From the NCBI RefSeq assembly GCF_019710585.1, contig NZ_JAIFZQ010000008.1, positions 186,001 to 250,000 of the forward strand: a stretch of DNA of 64,000 nt, in the 5' to 3' direction. Both the position numbers and the translations under genes were made by a program. The DNA comes from Arthrobacter sp. MAHUQ-56 (GTDB lineage: Bacteria > Actinomycetota > Actinomycetes > Actinomycetales > Micrococcaceae). Each line of letters opens with the position of its first letter. Position 1 is the first letter of the stretch. Positions 16,153 through 24,674 of the stretch are shown piece after piece. The notes under the pieces are model-generated. The model did no database searches. It was not told where the DNA came from and saw only the letters and a program-made list of their open reading frames with translations.

Positions 16153-18141
16153 CTAGCCGGCGGCGGTGAGGAACTGCTTCAGCAGCGGCCCGGACGTGGT
16201 GGCCCCCAGGCCGCCGTCCTCCACGAACACCGCCACGGCCAAATCGCCGTGGACTGCCACGATCCAGGCGTGGGTCTTGGGCGGATTTTCGGTGCCGAAC
16301 TCGGCGGTTCCGGTCTTGGCGCCGACGGGTTCGCCCGGCACGCTGGCGAGGAACCCGGCGTGCCCGGATGTGACCACCGCGCGCATCATGTCCCCCAGCG
16401 ATGTGGCCTCGGCTGCCGTGATCGGTTTGTCCGATGCGGTGGAGGGCGCTTCCGCGGTTGCCGTGGCTGACGGTTTGGCTGCCGGCGCGGTGGACCCTGC
16501 GGTCGTTCCGGCGGCGGGAGCACCGGCGTCGGGGTTCAGGACAAGCTGCGCCGAGACCGGGGCGCCCTTCGCAACAGAGCCTGCCATGATGGCCGCGGCC
16601 AGCGGGGAGAGCAGCACTTTGCCCTGACCGATCATGGACGCGGCATGTTCGGTTCCCTCGGCCTGGCCCGGGACCGAGCCGAGGAACGCTTCGGCACCGA
16701 GCCTGGGCGCTTCGACGGCGACCCCCATGGAGGTGGCGGCGGCTTCAAGCTGCGACTGCGAAACGGCGTCGCGCTGGGAGATGAAGGCCGTGTTGCAGGA
16801 GTGCGCGAAGGCGTCCCGCAGCGTTACCGATCCCAGGGAGGTTTCCGGATAGCCCTCGGAGTTCTTGAAGGTGCGCCCGTCCACGGTAAGCGTGGGGGTG
16901 CACTGGACGGTGGAGTCCGGCGTCATCCCGTTGCGGAACATGGCGAGCGAATCAACCATCTTGAAGATGGAGCCAGGCGCGTACTGACCCAGCATGGCCG
17001 TGTTGTACCCGTTGCTGCCGGGGCCGGACGCGGCTGCGAGGACGGCGCCGCTGGAAGGGCGGAGGGCCACAATGGCCGACGCCGGCCCAACACCTTCAAG
17101 GGTGCTTTCGGCCAGTGCCTGGAGCCGGGGGTCCAGGGTGGTCTTCAGCGGTGTGCCGGGCTTGGGTGCCACTTCGAAAAGGACACGCCGGGGGTCGGTT
17201 GCCGAGGACTGGATCTGTTCCCGTGTCAGGTCCGCCCGCTGGGCACGGATAACGACGGCGTCCGTGCCGCGCAGCTGTTTGTCATACTGTTGCTGGAGCC
17301 CACCGATGCCCGTGACGTCGCCGGCGGCCAGGGCACCACCGGACGCTTCGATCTGTTCCGCCGTCGCTTCGCCCACGGAGCCGAGGACGGCGCGGGCGAA
17401 CGTCCTGCTCGGGGCCAGGGGGATGGACGCGGGAATGGCGCGTGCGCCGGGAATCGCCTGGATCTGCTCATTGGTGATGGTCCGGCCCTCCTCGCGGAGG
17501 GTAATGGCAGAAACAAACGCCTGCGCTCCGGCTGCCTTGACCTGCTGGACGTAGCCGGCCGGGTCCACTCCCACCAACGCGGCCAGTTTGCCGGCCGAAT
17601 CGGCAGGGTCCGCCGTTCCGAGCTGGGGCTTGTCGATTCCCACATTCACCACTGGGCGGTAGGTCACCAGCTGCGCATCGCCGGCACCCAGGATGTCGGC
17701 ACGCGGGGGAGACTGGGATCCTTTGGTCACGATCTCGCTGTCGGCAAGGCCGGGAACCAGAATGGCCGGTTCCCAGAGCGCCAGCCATTTATCGCCCGAC
17801 TTCTTGAATTTCGCCGATACCGTGTACTTCCACTCGGCGTCGCCGAATTTCCAGCTGTAGGACAGCGGCGCGGACGCGTTGTCACCGTCGAGGGTGGGCT
17901 CTCCGGCCTGGACGGCGGGCTTCTGCGGGTCCAGGGACGCGAACACCGCGTGCAACTGTTCGTTGGCTGCGGCGGCGTCCTTGCCGTCGAAGGCCACAGT
18001 TCCCACGTCCAGCGCCGAGACGGCGGTGGCGAGCTGCTGTGCCGCTGCTTCCGCTCCGGATTTTCCGTCGTCGCAGGACACCAAGGTTGTTCCCACAATG
18101 AGCGCGGCTAAGGCAAGCGAAAGTTTTGTTGATTTCCCCAT
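16153..18141 (-). CDS. Penicillin-binding transpeptidase, lipoprotein with NTF2-like N-terminal domain
   Basis: A 662-residue class B type penicillin-binding protein. A signal peptide ends in LVSC (Cys23), a lipobox, so it is probably a lipoprotein on the outer membrane face. Residues ~30-140 resemble the NTF2-like MecA_N domain, followed by a PBP dimerisation domain and a transpeptidase domain. Active-site motifs are intact: SIFK (SxxK) after YAPG, SCN (SxN) and KTGT. It would cross-link peptidoglycan. An insertion rich in Ala/Pro/Thr lies between the SxN and KTG motifs. It stands between the FAD enzyme (25 bp away) and the ABC-F gene, all on the minus strand. Confidence 0.92.
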   Translation of the reverse strand: MGKSTKLSLALAALIVGTTLVSCDDGKSGAEAAAQQLATAVSALDVGTVAFDGKDAAAANEQLHAVFASLDPQKPAVQAGEPTLDGDNASAPLSYSWKFGDAEWKYTVSAKFKKSGDKWLALWEPAILVPGLADSEIVTKGSQSPPRADILGAGDAQLVTYRPVVNVGIDKPQLGTADPADSAGKLAALVGVDPAGYVQQVKAAGAQAFVSAITLREEGRTITNEQIQAIPGARAIPASIPLAPSRTFARAVLGSVGEATAEQIEASGGALAAGDVTGIGGLQQQYDKQLRGTDAVVIRAQRADLTREQIQSSATDPRRVLFEVAPKPGTPLKTTLDPRLQALAESTLEGVGPASAIVALRPSSGAVLAAASGPGSNGYNTAMLGQYAPGSIFKMVDSLAMFRNGMTPDSTVQCTPTLTVDGRTFKNSEGYPETSLGSVTLRDAFAHSCNTAFISQRDAVSQSQLEAAATSMGVAVEAPRLGAEAFLGSVPGQAEGTEHAASMIGQGKVLLSPLAAAIMAGSVAKGAPVSAQLVLNPDAGAPAAGTTAGSTAPAAKPSATATAEAPSTASDKPITAAEATSLGDMMRAVVTSGHAGFLASVPGEPVGAKTGTAEFGTENPPKTHAWIVAVHGDLAVAVFVEDGGLGATTSGPLLKQFLTAAG

Positions 18142-18166
18142 CGCGCCATTATCCCCCGGCGCGTGG

Positions 18167-19609
18167 TCAGCCGATGCCCAGACCCGGTACCGGCAGCTTG
18201 AAGATGTCTTTGAGCGCGTATGTGGCGGCGTGCAGGCCAGGCATGCCGGTCACTCCGGGTCCTGGCGGCGTAGAGGAGGAACAGAGGTACACACCCAGCA
18301 GCGGCGTCCGCCAGGGCACGGGGGAGGCCACCGGCTTCTGGACCAGCCCGCGGACGTCCATGATCCCCGCGCTGAAGTCGCCGCCGATGTAGTTCCGGTT
18401 GTACTGGGACAGCTGGGCGGCCGTGATGGCGTGCGACTCCACCACGAGGTCGCTGAATCCGGGGGCGAAGCGTTCCAGCTGTGCCGTGATCTCTTTTGTC
18501 ATGTCCTTCGTTGAGCCGGCAGGAACATGGCAGTAGGTCCAGAGGGTGTGCCGGGCGCCGGGCGCGCGGCTGGGGTCGAAACGGGACGGCTGTGCCACCA
18601 GCACGTAGGGCTGTTCGGGATGGCGTCCTGCGCTGACCTCATTCTCCGACCGCGCCAGTTCAGCCCTGGTTCCGCCGACGTGGACGGTGCCGGCATCGGC
18701 GAGTTCGGGGGCCTGCCACGGAACCGGTCCGGACAGGATGAAGTCCACCTTGCAGGATCCATTCCCGTAGCGGAAGGCTTCCAGGGCCCGCCGGTAGTGG
18801 CCCGGGAGGGAATCCCCTGCCATGTCCACCAGCCCGCGGGGCGCGACGTCCAGGAGCGTGGCCCGGGTGGCGGGGAGCTGCTCCAGCCGGTCGATCGGGG
18901 TTCCGGTGTGGATGGTTCCCCCGTGGGCGCGGATATCGTCCGCAAGCGCTGCAGCGATGGTGGCGGAACCGCGGCGGGGAATGGGCCAGCCCGCGGCATG
19001 CCCCAGGGCGCCGAGCATGAGCCCGGCACCCGATGCGGCGAGGGACGGCAGGTGGGAAACGGCGTGGGCAGCCACACCGCTCAGCAGTGCCGGGGCGTAC
19101 TGTTCGCGGAACCGGACGTTCCACATACTCGTCCCTTGCTCCAGGGTCCGCAGGCCGTACGCCAGGGCCACCAGCGGATTGCGGGGTATCCGCAGGAGCT
19201 GGTTCTGCGTGAAGTCCATGACGTCGTCGATGTTCCGGACCAGCGGTTCCATGAGCCGCCGGTAGGCCGGTCCGTCGCGGCCCAGGCCTGCGGCGGTCCG
19301 GTCCAGCGATGTGTAGGCCAATGCCGCCCGGCCGCCGTCCAGGGGCGAACCAAAGGACACCTCCGGCGTGATGAGGTCTATCCGGCGGGGCAGCTCGAAG
19401 GCACGGAAGAAGGGGGACGCCAGCGCCATGGGATGCACCGCGGAGCAGACGTCATGGAAGTGCCCGGGCTGCATCAGCTCGGAGGTCCGCGTGCCGCCGC
19501 CAATGCTTTGTGCGGCCTCGAAGACCTCCACGGACAGTCCGGCGCGTGCCATGACGGCTGCCGCGGCGAGACCATTGGGTCCGGATCCCACGACGGCGAC
19601 ATCAGGCAT
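18167..19609 (-). CDS. FAD-dependent oxidoreductase, phytoene desaturase-like
   Basis: A 480-residue flavoprotein. VAVVGSGPNGLAAAAVMARAG at the N-terminus is the FAD-binding motif, and the following VFEAAQSIGGGTRT is typical of carotenoid desaturase/isomerase-like (CrtI/CrtO-type) proteins. The C-terminus has GDFSAGIMDVRGLVQKP and LYLCSS-like motifs found in uncharacterised NAD(P)/FAD members of this group. The substrate is unknown. The start overlaps the end of the GT87 gene by 8 bp. The longer frame to 19801 is the shadow of that gene. No other carotenoid genes are nearby. Confidence 0.88.
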   Translation of the reverse strand: MPDVAVVGSGPNGLAAAAVMARAGLSVEVFEAAQSIGGGTRTSELMQPGHFHDVCSAVHPMALASPFFRAFELPRRIDLITPEVSFGSPLDGGRAALAYTSLDRTAAGLGRDGPAYRRLMEPLVRNIDDVMDFTQNQLLRIPRNPLVALAYGLRTLEQGTSMWNVRFREQYAPALLSGVAAHAVSHLPSLAASGAGLMLGALGHAAGWPIPRRGSATIAAALADDIRAHGGTIHTGTPIDRLEQLPATRATLLDVAPRGLVDMAGDSLPGHYRRALEAFRYGNGSCKVDFILSGPVPWQAPELADAGTVHVGGTRAELARSENEVSAGRHPEQPYVLVAQPSRFDPSRAPGARHTLWTYCHVPAGSTKDMTKEITAQLERFAPGFSDLVVESHAITAAQLSQYNRNYIGGDFSAGIMDVRGLVQKPVASPVPWRTPLLGVYLCSSSTPPGPGVTGMPGLHAATYALKDIFKLPVPGLGIG

Positions 19610-21056
19610 GGGAGCTTGCCTTCGGCGAAAGCGGTGGCCGTCCTGCGCGAAGCAGGATCCGGTCGGGCGCGTTGGCGAATGGTCCGCCGTGGGGGTCGTC
19701 CAGGTGGTGGCGGCGGATGGGGTCGTAGGAGGGATCGTAGATGTCCCACGTGACCCGGACCATGAGGTAGCCCACCGCGAACATGTGCGCGGCAACGGCA
19801 AGGACGTAGTAGGGCATGTCCAGGTTGTGTTGGGAAGAGCCGGCGCTGGTCACTTGTCCAAGGTACATCCAGATCGCTGCCCAATGGAGGCCTTCGATTC
19901 CCTGCCAGATGAGGAAGTCGCGCCACCGCGGCCTTGCCAGGGCAAGCAGCGGGACAAGCCACACCACGTACTGCGGCGAATAGACCTTGCTGGTGAGGAT
20001 GAAGGCGGCAACGACCAGGAAGGCAAGCTGCGCCAGCCGTGGGCGGCGGGGGGCGGTCAGTGCCACGGCCGCTATGGCGAGGCATGCGGCAGCGAAGCAC
20101 ACGGCCGACAGTACGCTGACGGAGTCGGCGCCGAGGCGCGACCATCCAAGCCTGCCGGCCACCAGGTCGTAGGCAAACCAGGCCGAACTGTACCCGGCAC
20201 CGCGCTCGGCGCTGTACTGGAAAAAGTATGTCCACCCTGCGGGGTTGGCTGCGGCGAATGGCAGGTTGACCAGCAGCCAGGTGGCGCCGGTACTGCCGGC
20301 CGTGGCCACCAGGGGCCGCCACCGGCCGGTGCGGATGGCCAGGAGCAGGATGGCCCCCAGGACCAGCAGGGGGTAGAGCTTGGTTGCGGTGCCCAGGCCG
20401 ATGAGGACGCCTGCAGCCAGGGGGCGGTTCCGGGCGAAGAAGTACATGCCCCATGCGAGCAGGCAGGCGGCCCAGAGGTCCCAGTTGATGGTCCCTGCCA
20501 GCACCAGTCCAGGGGCCACTGCCACCATCGCGGCATCCCACGGCCGCCGGCCGGGCATACGGGCTACAGCCAGGACGGTGGCCATCGCCACCGCGGCGAG
20601 CAGCAGGACGTTGATATCGAAATAGGCCAGGGCGCGGGCGTCGATGTCTCCGCCCGGTACCAGCCAGGACGTCACGCCCGCGATCAGCGCGATGAGCACC
20701 GGGTATTCGAACTGGCTGCCGCGGCCGAGGATGGGGAAGGTTCCCTCGGCGATGCCCCGGTTCCGGAACAGTTCGGGAAAGTCCGAGTAGCACGTGGCGT
20801 AGAACTGCGTCGGCGTCTCCCAGCCGTTGGCCCGGCAATATCCTTTCAGCAGGATTCCCACCAGGGCTGCCACGGCCGTAAGGACAATGAGGATCCGCTC
20901 CACGGTGAAGATCCCAGGGGACACCAGTCCGGGCTCGGACCTCTTTCCCAGCGGACCGCCGAGGACTTCGGTGAAATTCCGCAGCAGGACATCGCTGCGG
21001 CTGGGAACCACGATCCGGGACCGTCGTCCACTCTCCGGCGGCTGGGTCTGGTGCAT
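19602..21056 (-). CDS. GT87-type polyprenyl-phosphate-mannose mannosyltransferase
   Basis: A 484-residue membrane glycosyltransferase with about ten hydrophobic segments, of the GT-C fold GT87/DUF2029 family that extends mannolipids or glycans in actinobacteria with a polyprenyl-phosphate mannose donor. Visible features are FEYPVLIALIAG after the first loop, GLGTATKLYPLLVLG (family motif) and KVYSPQYVVWLVPL near the C-terminus. The start MHQTQPPESG is the ATG at 21056. No good ribosome site precedes it; a strong hairpin and a 42-codon ORF lie directly upstream, so expression may depend on them. The frame is open further upstream to 21257, but that part overlaps the small ORF. Confidence 0.87.
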   Translation of the reverse strand: MHQTQPPESGRRSRIVVPSRSDVLLRNFTEVLGGPLGKRSEPGLVSPGIFTVERILIVLTAVAALVGILLKGYCRANGWETPTQFYATCYSDFPELFRNRGIAEGTFPILGRGSQFEYPVLIALIAGVTSWLVPGGDIDARALAYFDINVLLLAAVAMATVLAVARMPGRRPWDAAMVAVAPGLVLAGTINWDLWAACLLAWGMYFFARNRPLAAGVLIGLGTATKLYPLLVLGAILLLAIRTGRWRPLVATAGSTGATWLLVNLPFAAANPAGWTYFFQYSAERGAGYSSAWFAYDLVAGRLGWSRLGADSVSVLSAVCFAAACLAIAAVALTAPRRPRLAQLAFLVVAAFILTSKVYSPQYVVWLVPLLALARPRWRDFLIWQGIEGLHWAAIWMYLGQVTSAGSSQHNLDMPYYVLAVAAHMFAVGYLMVRVTWDIYDPSYDPIRRHHLDDPHGGPFANAPDRILLRAGRPPLSPKASSHA

Positions 21057-21068
21057 GGAATCGAGCTT

Positions 21069-21104
21069 ACAGCCGGCCCCGGTTCCGGACCCGGGGCCGG
21101 CTGT
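21069..21104. repeat. 14-bp perfect hairpin between a small ORF and the mannosyltransferase gene
   Basis: ACAGCCGGCCCCGG (21069-21082) and CCGGGGCCGGCTGT (21091-21104) pair perfectly around 8 nt. Reading the minus strand, it begins at the stop codon of the 42-codon ORF and ends 12 bp before the mannosyltransferase ATG. No T-run follows. An attenuator, or a structure that hides the ribosome site, is possible. Confidence 0.6.
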
Positions 21105-21232
21105 CAGCGCAGCCCGCCGAGTTGCTGGTGCATGAGCACGAAAACGTCGTTCCGGTGCTGCTCCAGCAAAGCGACGTTGAGGGAACTGCGGCGCTGCAGT
21201 GGGCGGGACAGAAGTCCAATGATCTTCCGCAT
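21104..21232 (-). CDS. Small protein of 42 residues, possible leader peptide
   Basis: ATG to TGA encodes 42 residues, starting MRKIIGLLSRPLQRR and ending QQLGGLR. An exceptionally good Shine-Dalgarno sequence, AAAGGAGGT, lies about 9 bp before the ATG, much better than those of the large genes around it. The product is basic and amphipathic with no membrane segment. A strong hairpin begins at the stop codon and the mannosyltransferase starts 48 bp further on. It is either an independent small protein or a translated leader. No homologue is recognised. Confidence 0.55.
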   Translation of the reverse strand: MRKIIGLLSRPLQRRSSLNVALLEQHRNDVFVLMHQQLGGLR

Positions 21233-21547
21233 CAGAGGGATACCTCCTTTCTTTCATGATTGGGCAGCGAAAATTGCACGGCGGATTAGCACCGCGATTA
21301 GTCGCACAAAAACGGGCTAATTACGGCACGGGGATCCCCAGGAAGGGAAATAGGGAAATTGCGCGCGGGCACAATTACGGAAAGGGAAATATCCCGGGAG
21401 CCAGGAGTGCACTGCCGCAATGCCCGGGCATCCGGACACAGGCCCGTTCGGACACGAAGCGGGCACTACAGCAGTGGCAGTTCCAGTGAGGTCAACGGGA
21501 GAGCCCGGAAATCCCGGCTGTGGCGGGAGCCCGCCGGCCGGCGCGGG
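21233..21547. other. Intergenic stretch between two small ORFs
   Basis: No gene is apparent. The part from about 21270 to 21400 is visibly more A/T-rich than the neighbours and has short repeats of ATTAG/CTAAT type and two GGGAAAT runs. It may hold the promoter for the 42-codon ORF and mannosyltransferase operon, but no clear -35/-10 pair was identified. Confidence 0.4.
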
Positions 21548-21673
21548 TTAGCGGCGTCGCGGCGCGCGGAGAATCCTCCGGGAGCCGGAATTGACCGAAG
21601 CCACGCGCGCCGGACCAGCAAAGGCCGGGAAGGCATTGATGATGGCATTCCATTCGCCAGTCAAAGTCATCAT
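21548..21673 (-). CDS. Small protein of 41 residues with a strong ribosome site
   Basis: The ORF begins MMTLTGEWNAIINAFPAF and ends RAPRRR before a TAA. AAAAGGAGGT sits 7 bp upstream of the first ATG, an ideal Shine-Dalgarno sequence. The N-terminal half is mildly hydrophobic with two aromatic residues and the tail is arginine-rich. It has the same strand, size and ribosome-site quality as the 42-codon ORF 315 bp downstream, although the sequences do not match. No family is recognised. It could be a genuine small protein or a chance ORF behind a strong site. Confidence 0.45.
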   Translation of the reverse strand: MMTLTGEWNAIINAFPAFAGPARVASVNSGSRRILRAPRRR

Positions 21674-21830
21674 TTTCCCAACCTCCTTTTCTGCGGTCCG
21701 CTGCATGGTGTGCATTGCGGTCAACGGACCCCGGCACAATGCTTCGGCGTCAGGAATAAAGGTACCGCAGAATTACCGGCAGAGCCAGCAATTCCCGGAG
21801 AAACAGCAAAAAGAAACAGAAAAGGGGATT

Positions 21831-22415
21831 TCAGAGGCCCCAACGCACAATGGCGGGGGTCTTCTTGTCCCAGCCGAGGGTGCATACCTTGGCCGTGCCC
21901 AGGATGAAGTGCCGCCCTTCCGTGGCGGGCAGCTCCAGCCACCGCGCGGTGAGGATGCGGGAGAAATGACCGTGCGCCACGATCAGCACGTTGTCCATGC
22001 CGGATTCCAGGACGCGGCCAATGATCTTGTCCGCCCTCGCGGCCACCTCGTCCAGCGTCTCGCCGTTGGGAACCCCATGCGTCCAGATCAGGTAGTCGGG
22101 GTTGTCCTTGCGGATCAGGTCCGAACTGATGCCCTCATAGTCCCCGTAGTTCCACTCCACGGCGAGGGGCTCGTGCCGGGCGTCGGGGAAGCCTGCGAGT
22201 TCGGCGGTGCGCCGTGCACGCCGCAGCGGGGAGGTGAGCACCAGGTCGAAGTCGACGGTGTCCAGCACCTTCCGGGCCTCCACCGCCTGCTGTTCGCCTT
22301 CCACGGTCAGCGGCAGGTCCGTGAGGCCGGTGTACTGCCCGCTCTTGGACCACTCGGTTTCACCGTGCCGGAGGATCCAGAGCTGGGGGCGCGGTGCGAA
22401 GGCGGCGTTGGTCAC
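21831..22415 (-). CDS. Histidine phosphatase family protein (phosphoglycerate mutase-like)
   Basis: A 194-residue enzyme of the histidine phosphatase superfamily. LRHGETEW near residues 14-21 carries the phosphorylated His, LTSPLRRARRTAE is the second Arg motif, and AHGHFSRIL carries the second catalytic His. Such small cytosolic enzymes hydrolyse phosphomonoesters; the substrate is not predictable. The start ATG overlaps the stop of cca by 4 bp, so the two are translationally coupled. Confidence 0.9.
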   Translation of the reverse strand: MTNAAFAPRPQLWILRHGETEWSKSGQYTGLTDLPLTVEGEQQAVEARKVLDTVDFDLVLTSPLRRARRTAELAGFPDARHEPLAVEWNYGDYEGISSDLIRKDNPDYLIWTHGVPNGETLDEVAARADKIIGRVLESGMDNVLIVAHGHFSRILTARWLELPATEGRHFILGTAKVCTLGWDKKTPAIVRWGL

Positions 22416-23917
22416 TTGGACTCCTCGGTGGAAGGTTCGACGGCGGCAGGAACGGTGCCTGCGTCCGGTGCGGCAGGTGCAGATTCAGGTTGTTCGGCCC
22501 ACCAGCGGAGCAGGCGCGCCTCCGCTTCCCCGAGGGGCAGGGGCCCGTACTCCATCCGTTCATTAAGGAGGAACTTGTAGGCGCGGCCCACCAGCGGCCC
22601 CGGTTTCAGGCCGAGCAGCTCCATGATCCGGGCGCCGTCCAGGTCCGGGCGCACGGCGTCGAGGGATTCCTGTTCACGGAGGGCTGCGATGCGGGACTCG
22701 AGGTCGTCGTAGGCGAAGGACAGGCGCTCGGCCTTGCGCTGGTTGCGGGTGGTCACGTCGGAACGGGTGAGCCGGTGCAGGCGCTCCAGCAGGGGACCGG
22801 CGTCGGTGACGTACCGCCGGACCGCGGAATCGCTCCACCCGGCGTCGCCATAACCGTAGAAGCGCATGTGGAGCTCCACAAGCCGGGCAACGGCCTTGGT
22901 GGTGTCGTTGTCGAAGCGCAGCGCCTTCATCCGTTTGGTGGTGAGTTTGGCCCCCACCATGTCGTGGTGCCGGAAGCTCACCGCGCCGCCCGGTTCGAAA
23001 CGTCGGGTCGCCGGCTTCCCGACGTCGTGCATCAACGCTGCGAAGCGCAGCACGAAGTCCGGCCCGGGCACGGGCCCCTCCGCGCCGGTTTCCAGTTCGG
23101 CCGCCTGTTCCAGGACCTGGAGGGAGTGCTGGTAGACGTCCTTGTGCCGGTGGTGCTCGTCGGACTCGAGGCGGAGGGCGGAGACTTCGGGCAGCACATG
23201 CTCGGCCAGCCCCGTTTCCACCAGGAGGTCGATTCCTGTCCGCGGCCGGGCGCCGCAGACCAGTTTGACCAGTTCATCCCGCACCCGCTCCGCGGAAATG
23301 ATCTTGATGCGGTCCGCCATGCCCGTCATGGCCTCACGGACGTCGTCCCGGACAGAGACACCCAGCTGTGAGGCGAACCGGGCGGCACGCATCATCCGCA
23401 GGGGATCGTCGGAGAAGGACTCCTCCGGTGCGCCCGGCGTGGCCAGCACGGAGGCGTGCAGGTCCCGGACGCCCCCGAACGGATCCACCAACTCCATGGA
23501 CGGCAGCTTCAGTGCCATGGCGTTAATGGTGAAGTCACGCCGCAGCAGGTCATCGGCCAAGGAAGAGCCGAAGGCCACCACCGGCTTGCGGGAGTCGGGA
23601 TCGTAGGCTTCGGCGCGGTACGTGGTGATCTCGATCTGGAACCCCGCCTTGCGCATGCCGATGGTCCCAAATGCCCGGCCAATCTCCCAGAAATTGTCCG
23701 CCCACTTCTTGATCAGCGCCACGGTCTGGTCCGGGGTCGCGTCGGTGGTGAAGTCAAGGTCCGGCGAGGTCCGGCCCAGGAAGAGGTCACGCACGGGCCC
23801 GCCCACAAGAGACAACTCATGGCCAGCATCCACGAAGCGCTGCCCCAGCTCCAGGACCACCGGGGCCACCTTGAAGTCGACAGTATGGGAATCAATCTTG
23901 TGATGTGCGTGCGCCAT
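22412..23917 (-). CDS. cca: CCA tRNA nucleotidyltransferase
   Basis: A 501-residue class II tRNA nucleotidyltransferase/poly(A) polymerase family protein that adds or repairs the 3' CCA of tRNAs. Residues ~35-75 hold LVGGPVRDLFLGR and DLDFTTDA with the catalytic Asp pair. DLLRRDFTINAMAL is the family motif that recognises the nucleotide. An HD-type domain follows (FAALMHDVGKPATRR, near residue 295). Length and HD domain match other actinobacterial Cca proteins. It is divergent from the NUDIX gene, with about 160 bp between. Confidence 0.95.
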   Translation of the reverse strand: MAHAHHKIDSHTVDFKVAPVVLELGQRFVDAGHELSLVGGPVRDLFLGRTSPDLDFTTDATPDQTVALIKKWADNFWEIGRAFGTIGMRKAGFQIEITTYRAEAYDPDSRKPVVAFGSSLADDLLRRDFTINAMALKLPSMELVDPFGGVRDLHASVLATPGAPEESFSDDPLRMMRAARFASQLGVSVRDDVREAMTGMADRIKIISAERVRDELVKLVCGARPRTGIDLLVETGLAEHVLPEVSALRLESDEHHRHKDVYQHSLQVLEQAAELETGAEGPVPGPDFVLRFAALMHDVGKPATRRFEPGGAVSFRHHDMVGAKLTTKRMKALRFDNDTTKAVARLVELHMRFYGYGDAGWSDSAVRRYVTDAGPLLERLHRLTRSDVTTRNQRKAERLSFAYDDLESRIAALREQESLDAVRPDLDGARIMELLGLKPGPLVGRAYKFLLNERMEYGPLPLGEAEARLLRWWAEQPESAPAAPDAGTVPAAVEPSTEESK

Positions 23918-24076
23918 AGTTCCTTAAGCTTGGCAGAAACCAGCGCCGCGGCAGTCCAAAAAGCTGCCAGGATCGGCGTTCTTTCCATTACGTCCCGCAA
24001 AGTGCGTCATATGCCGTCCATGTTGGTGTCATGTTCCGGTCATCATGAAGGGGCAACTGTCGTTAGAGTGGACTCC

Positions 24077-24625
24077 ATGGCCCATCCAGTACCGAGCGCT
24101 CCCGGCAGGAGGACAAACGCACCATTGCCGTCGGCAATCGGTGCGCACGTCGCCCCTGCCCAGCAGTCGGCACCGGCATCGCTGCCCACGGTCGAGGAAG
24201 TCTCCGCCGGCGGCGTCGTGGTGGACACGTCCGACGCCGAGCTGCGGGTTGCGATCATCGCCCGCCTTAATCGCGGCGGACGGCTCGAGTGGTGCCTGCC
24301 CAAGGGGCATCCGGAGGGCAAGGAAAACAACGAAGAGGCTGCGGTTCGGGAGATTGCCGAGGAAACGGGCATCGAAGGCAGCATCCTGGCGCCCCTTGGC
24401 AGTATCGACTACTGGTTCACCGTCAGCGGCCACCGTGTCCACAAGACCGTGCACCATTACCTCCTGCGTGCCACCGGGGGAGAACTGACCATCGAAAACG
24501 ATCCCGACCAGGAAGCCGTGGACGTGGCATGGGTGCCCATCCAGGAACTGGCCCGGAAGCTGTCATTCCCCAACGAGCGCCGCATCGCAGACCTCGCCCG
24601 CGAGGTCCTGCCCGGACACCTCTAG
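24077..24625 (+). CDS. NUDIX hydrolase
   Basis: A 182-residue NUDIX protein. The NUDIX box runs from GHPEGKENNEEAA through VREIAEETGI (Gx5Ex7REUxEExGU), near residues 76-98. The protein is of the MutT/Ap4A-hydrolase-like type and would cleave nucleoside diphosphates linked to another group. The N-terminal ~40 residues are low-complexity and rich in Ala/Pro. ATG at 24077 is chosen because the open frame upstream (to 23456) is the shadow of cca. In many actinobacteria this gene sits between cca and murJ, as here. Confidence 0.9.
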   Translation: MAHPVPSAPGRRTNAPLPSAIGAHVAPAQQSAPASLPTVEEVSAGGVVVDTSDAELRVAIIARLNRGGRLEWCLPKGHPEGKENNEEAAVREIAEETGIEGSILAPLGSIDYWFTVSGHRVHKTVHHYLLRATGGELTIENDPDQEAVDVAWVPIQELARKLSFPNERRIADLAREVLPGHL

Positions 24626-24674
24626 AAGGCCCATACCGCCGTCGTTGCCGTGTAAAGCGGTGGCGGGTGAGACG

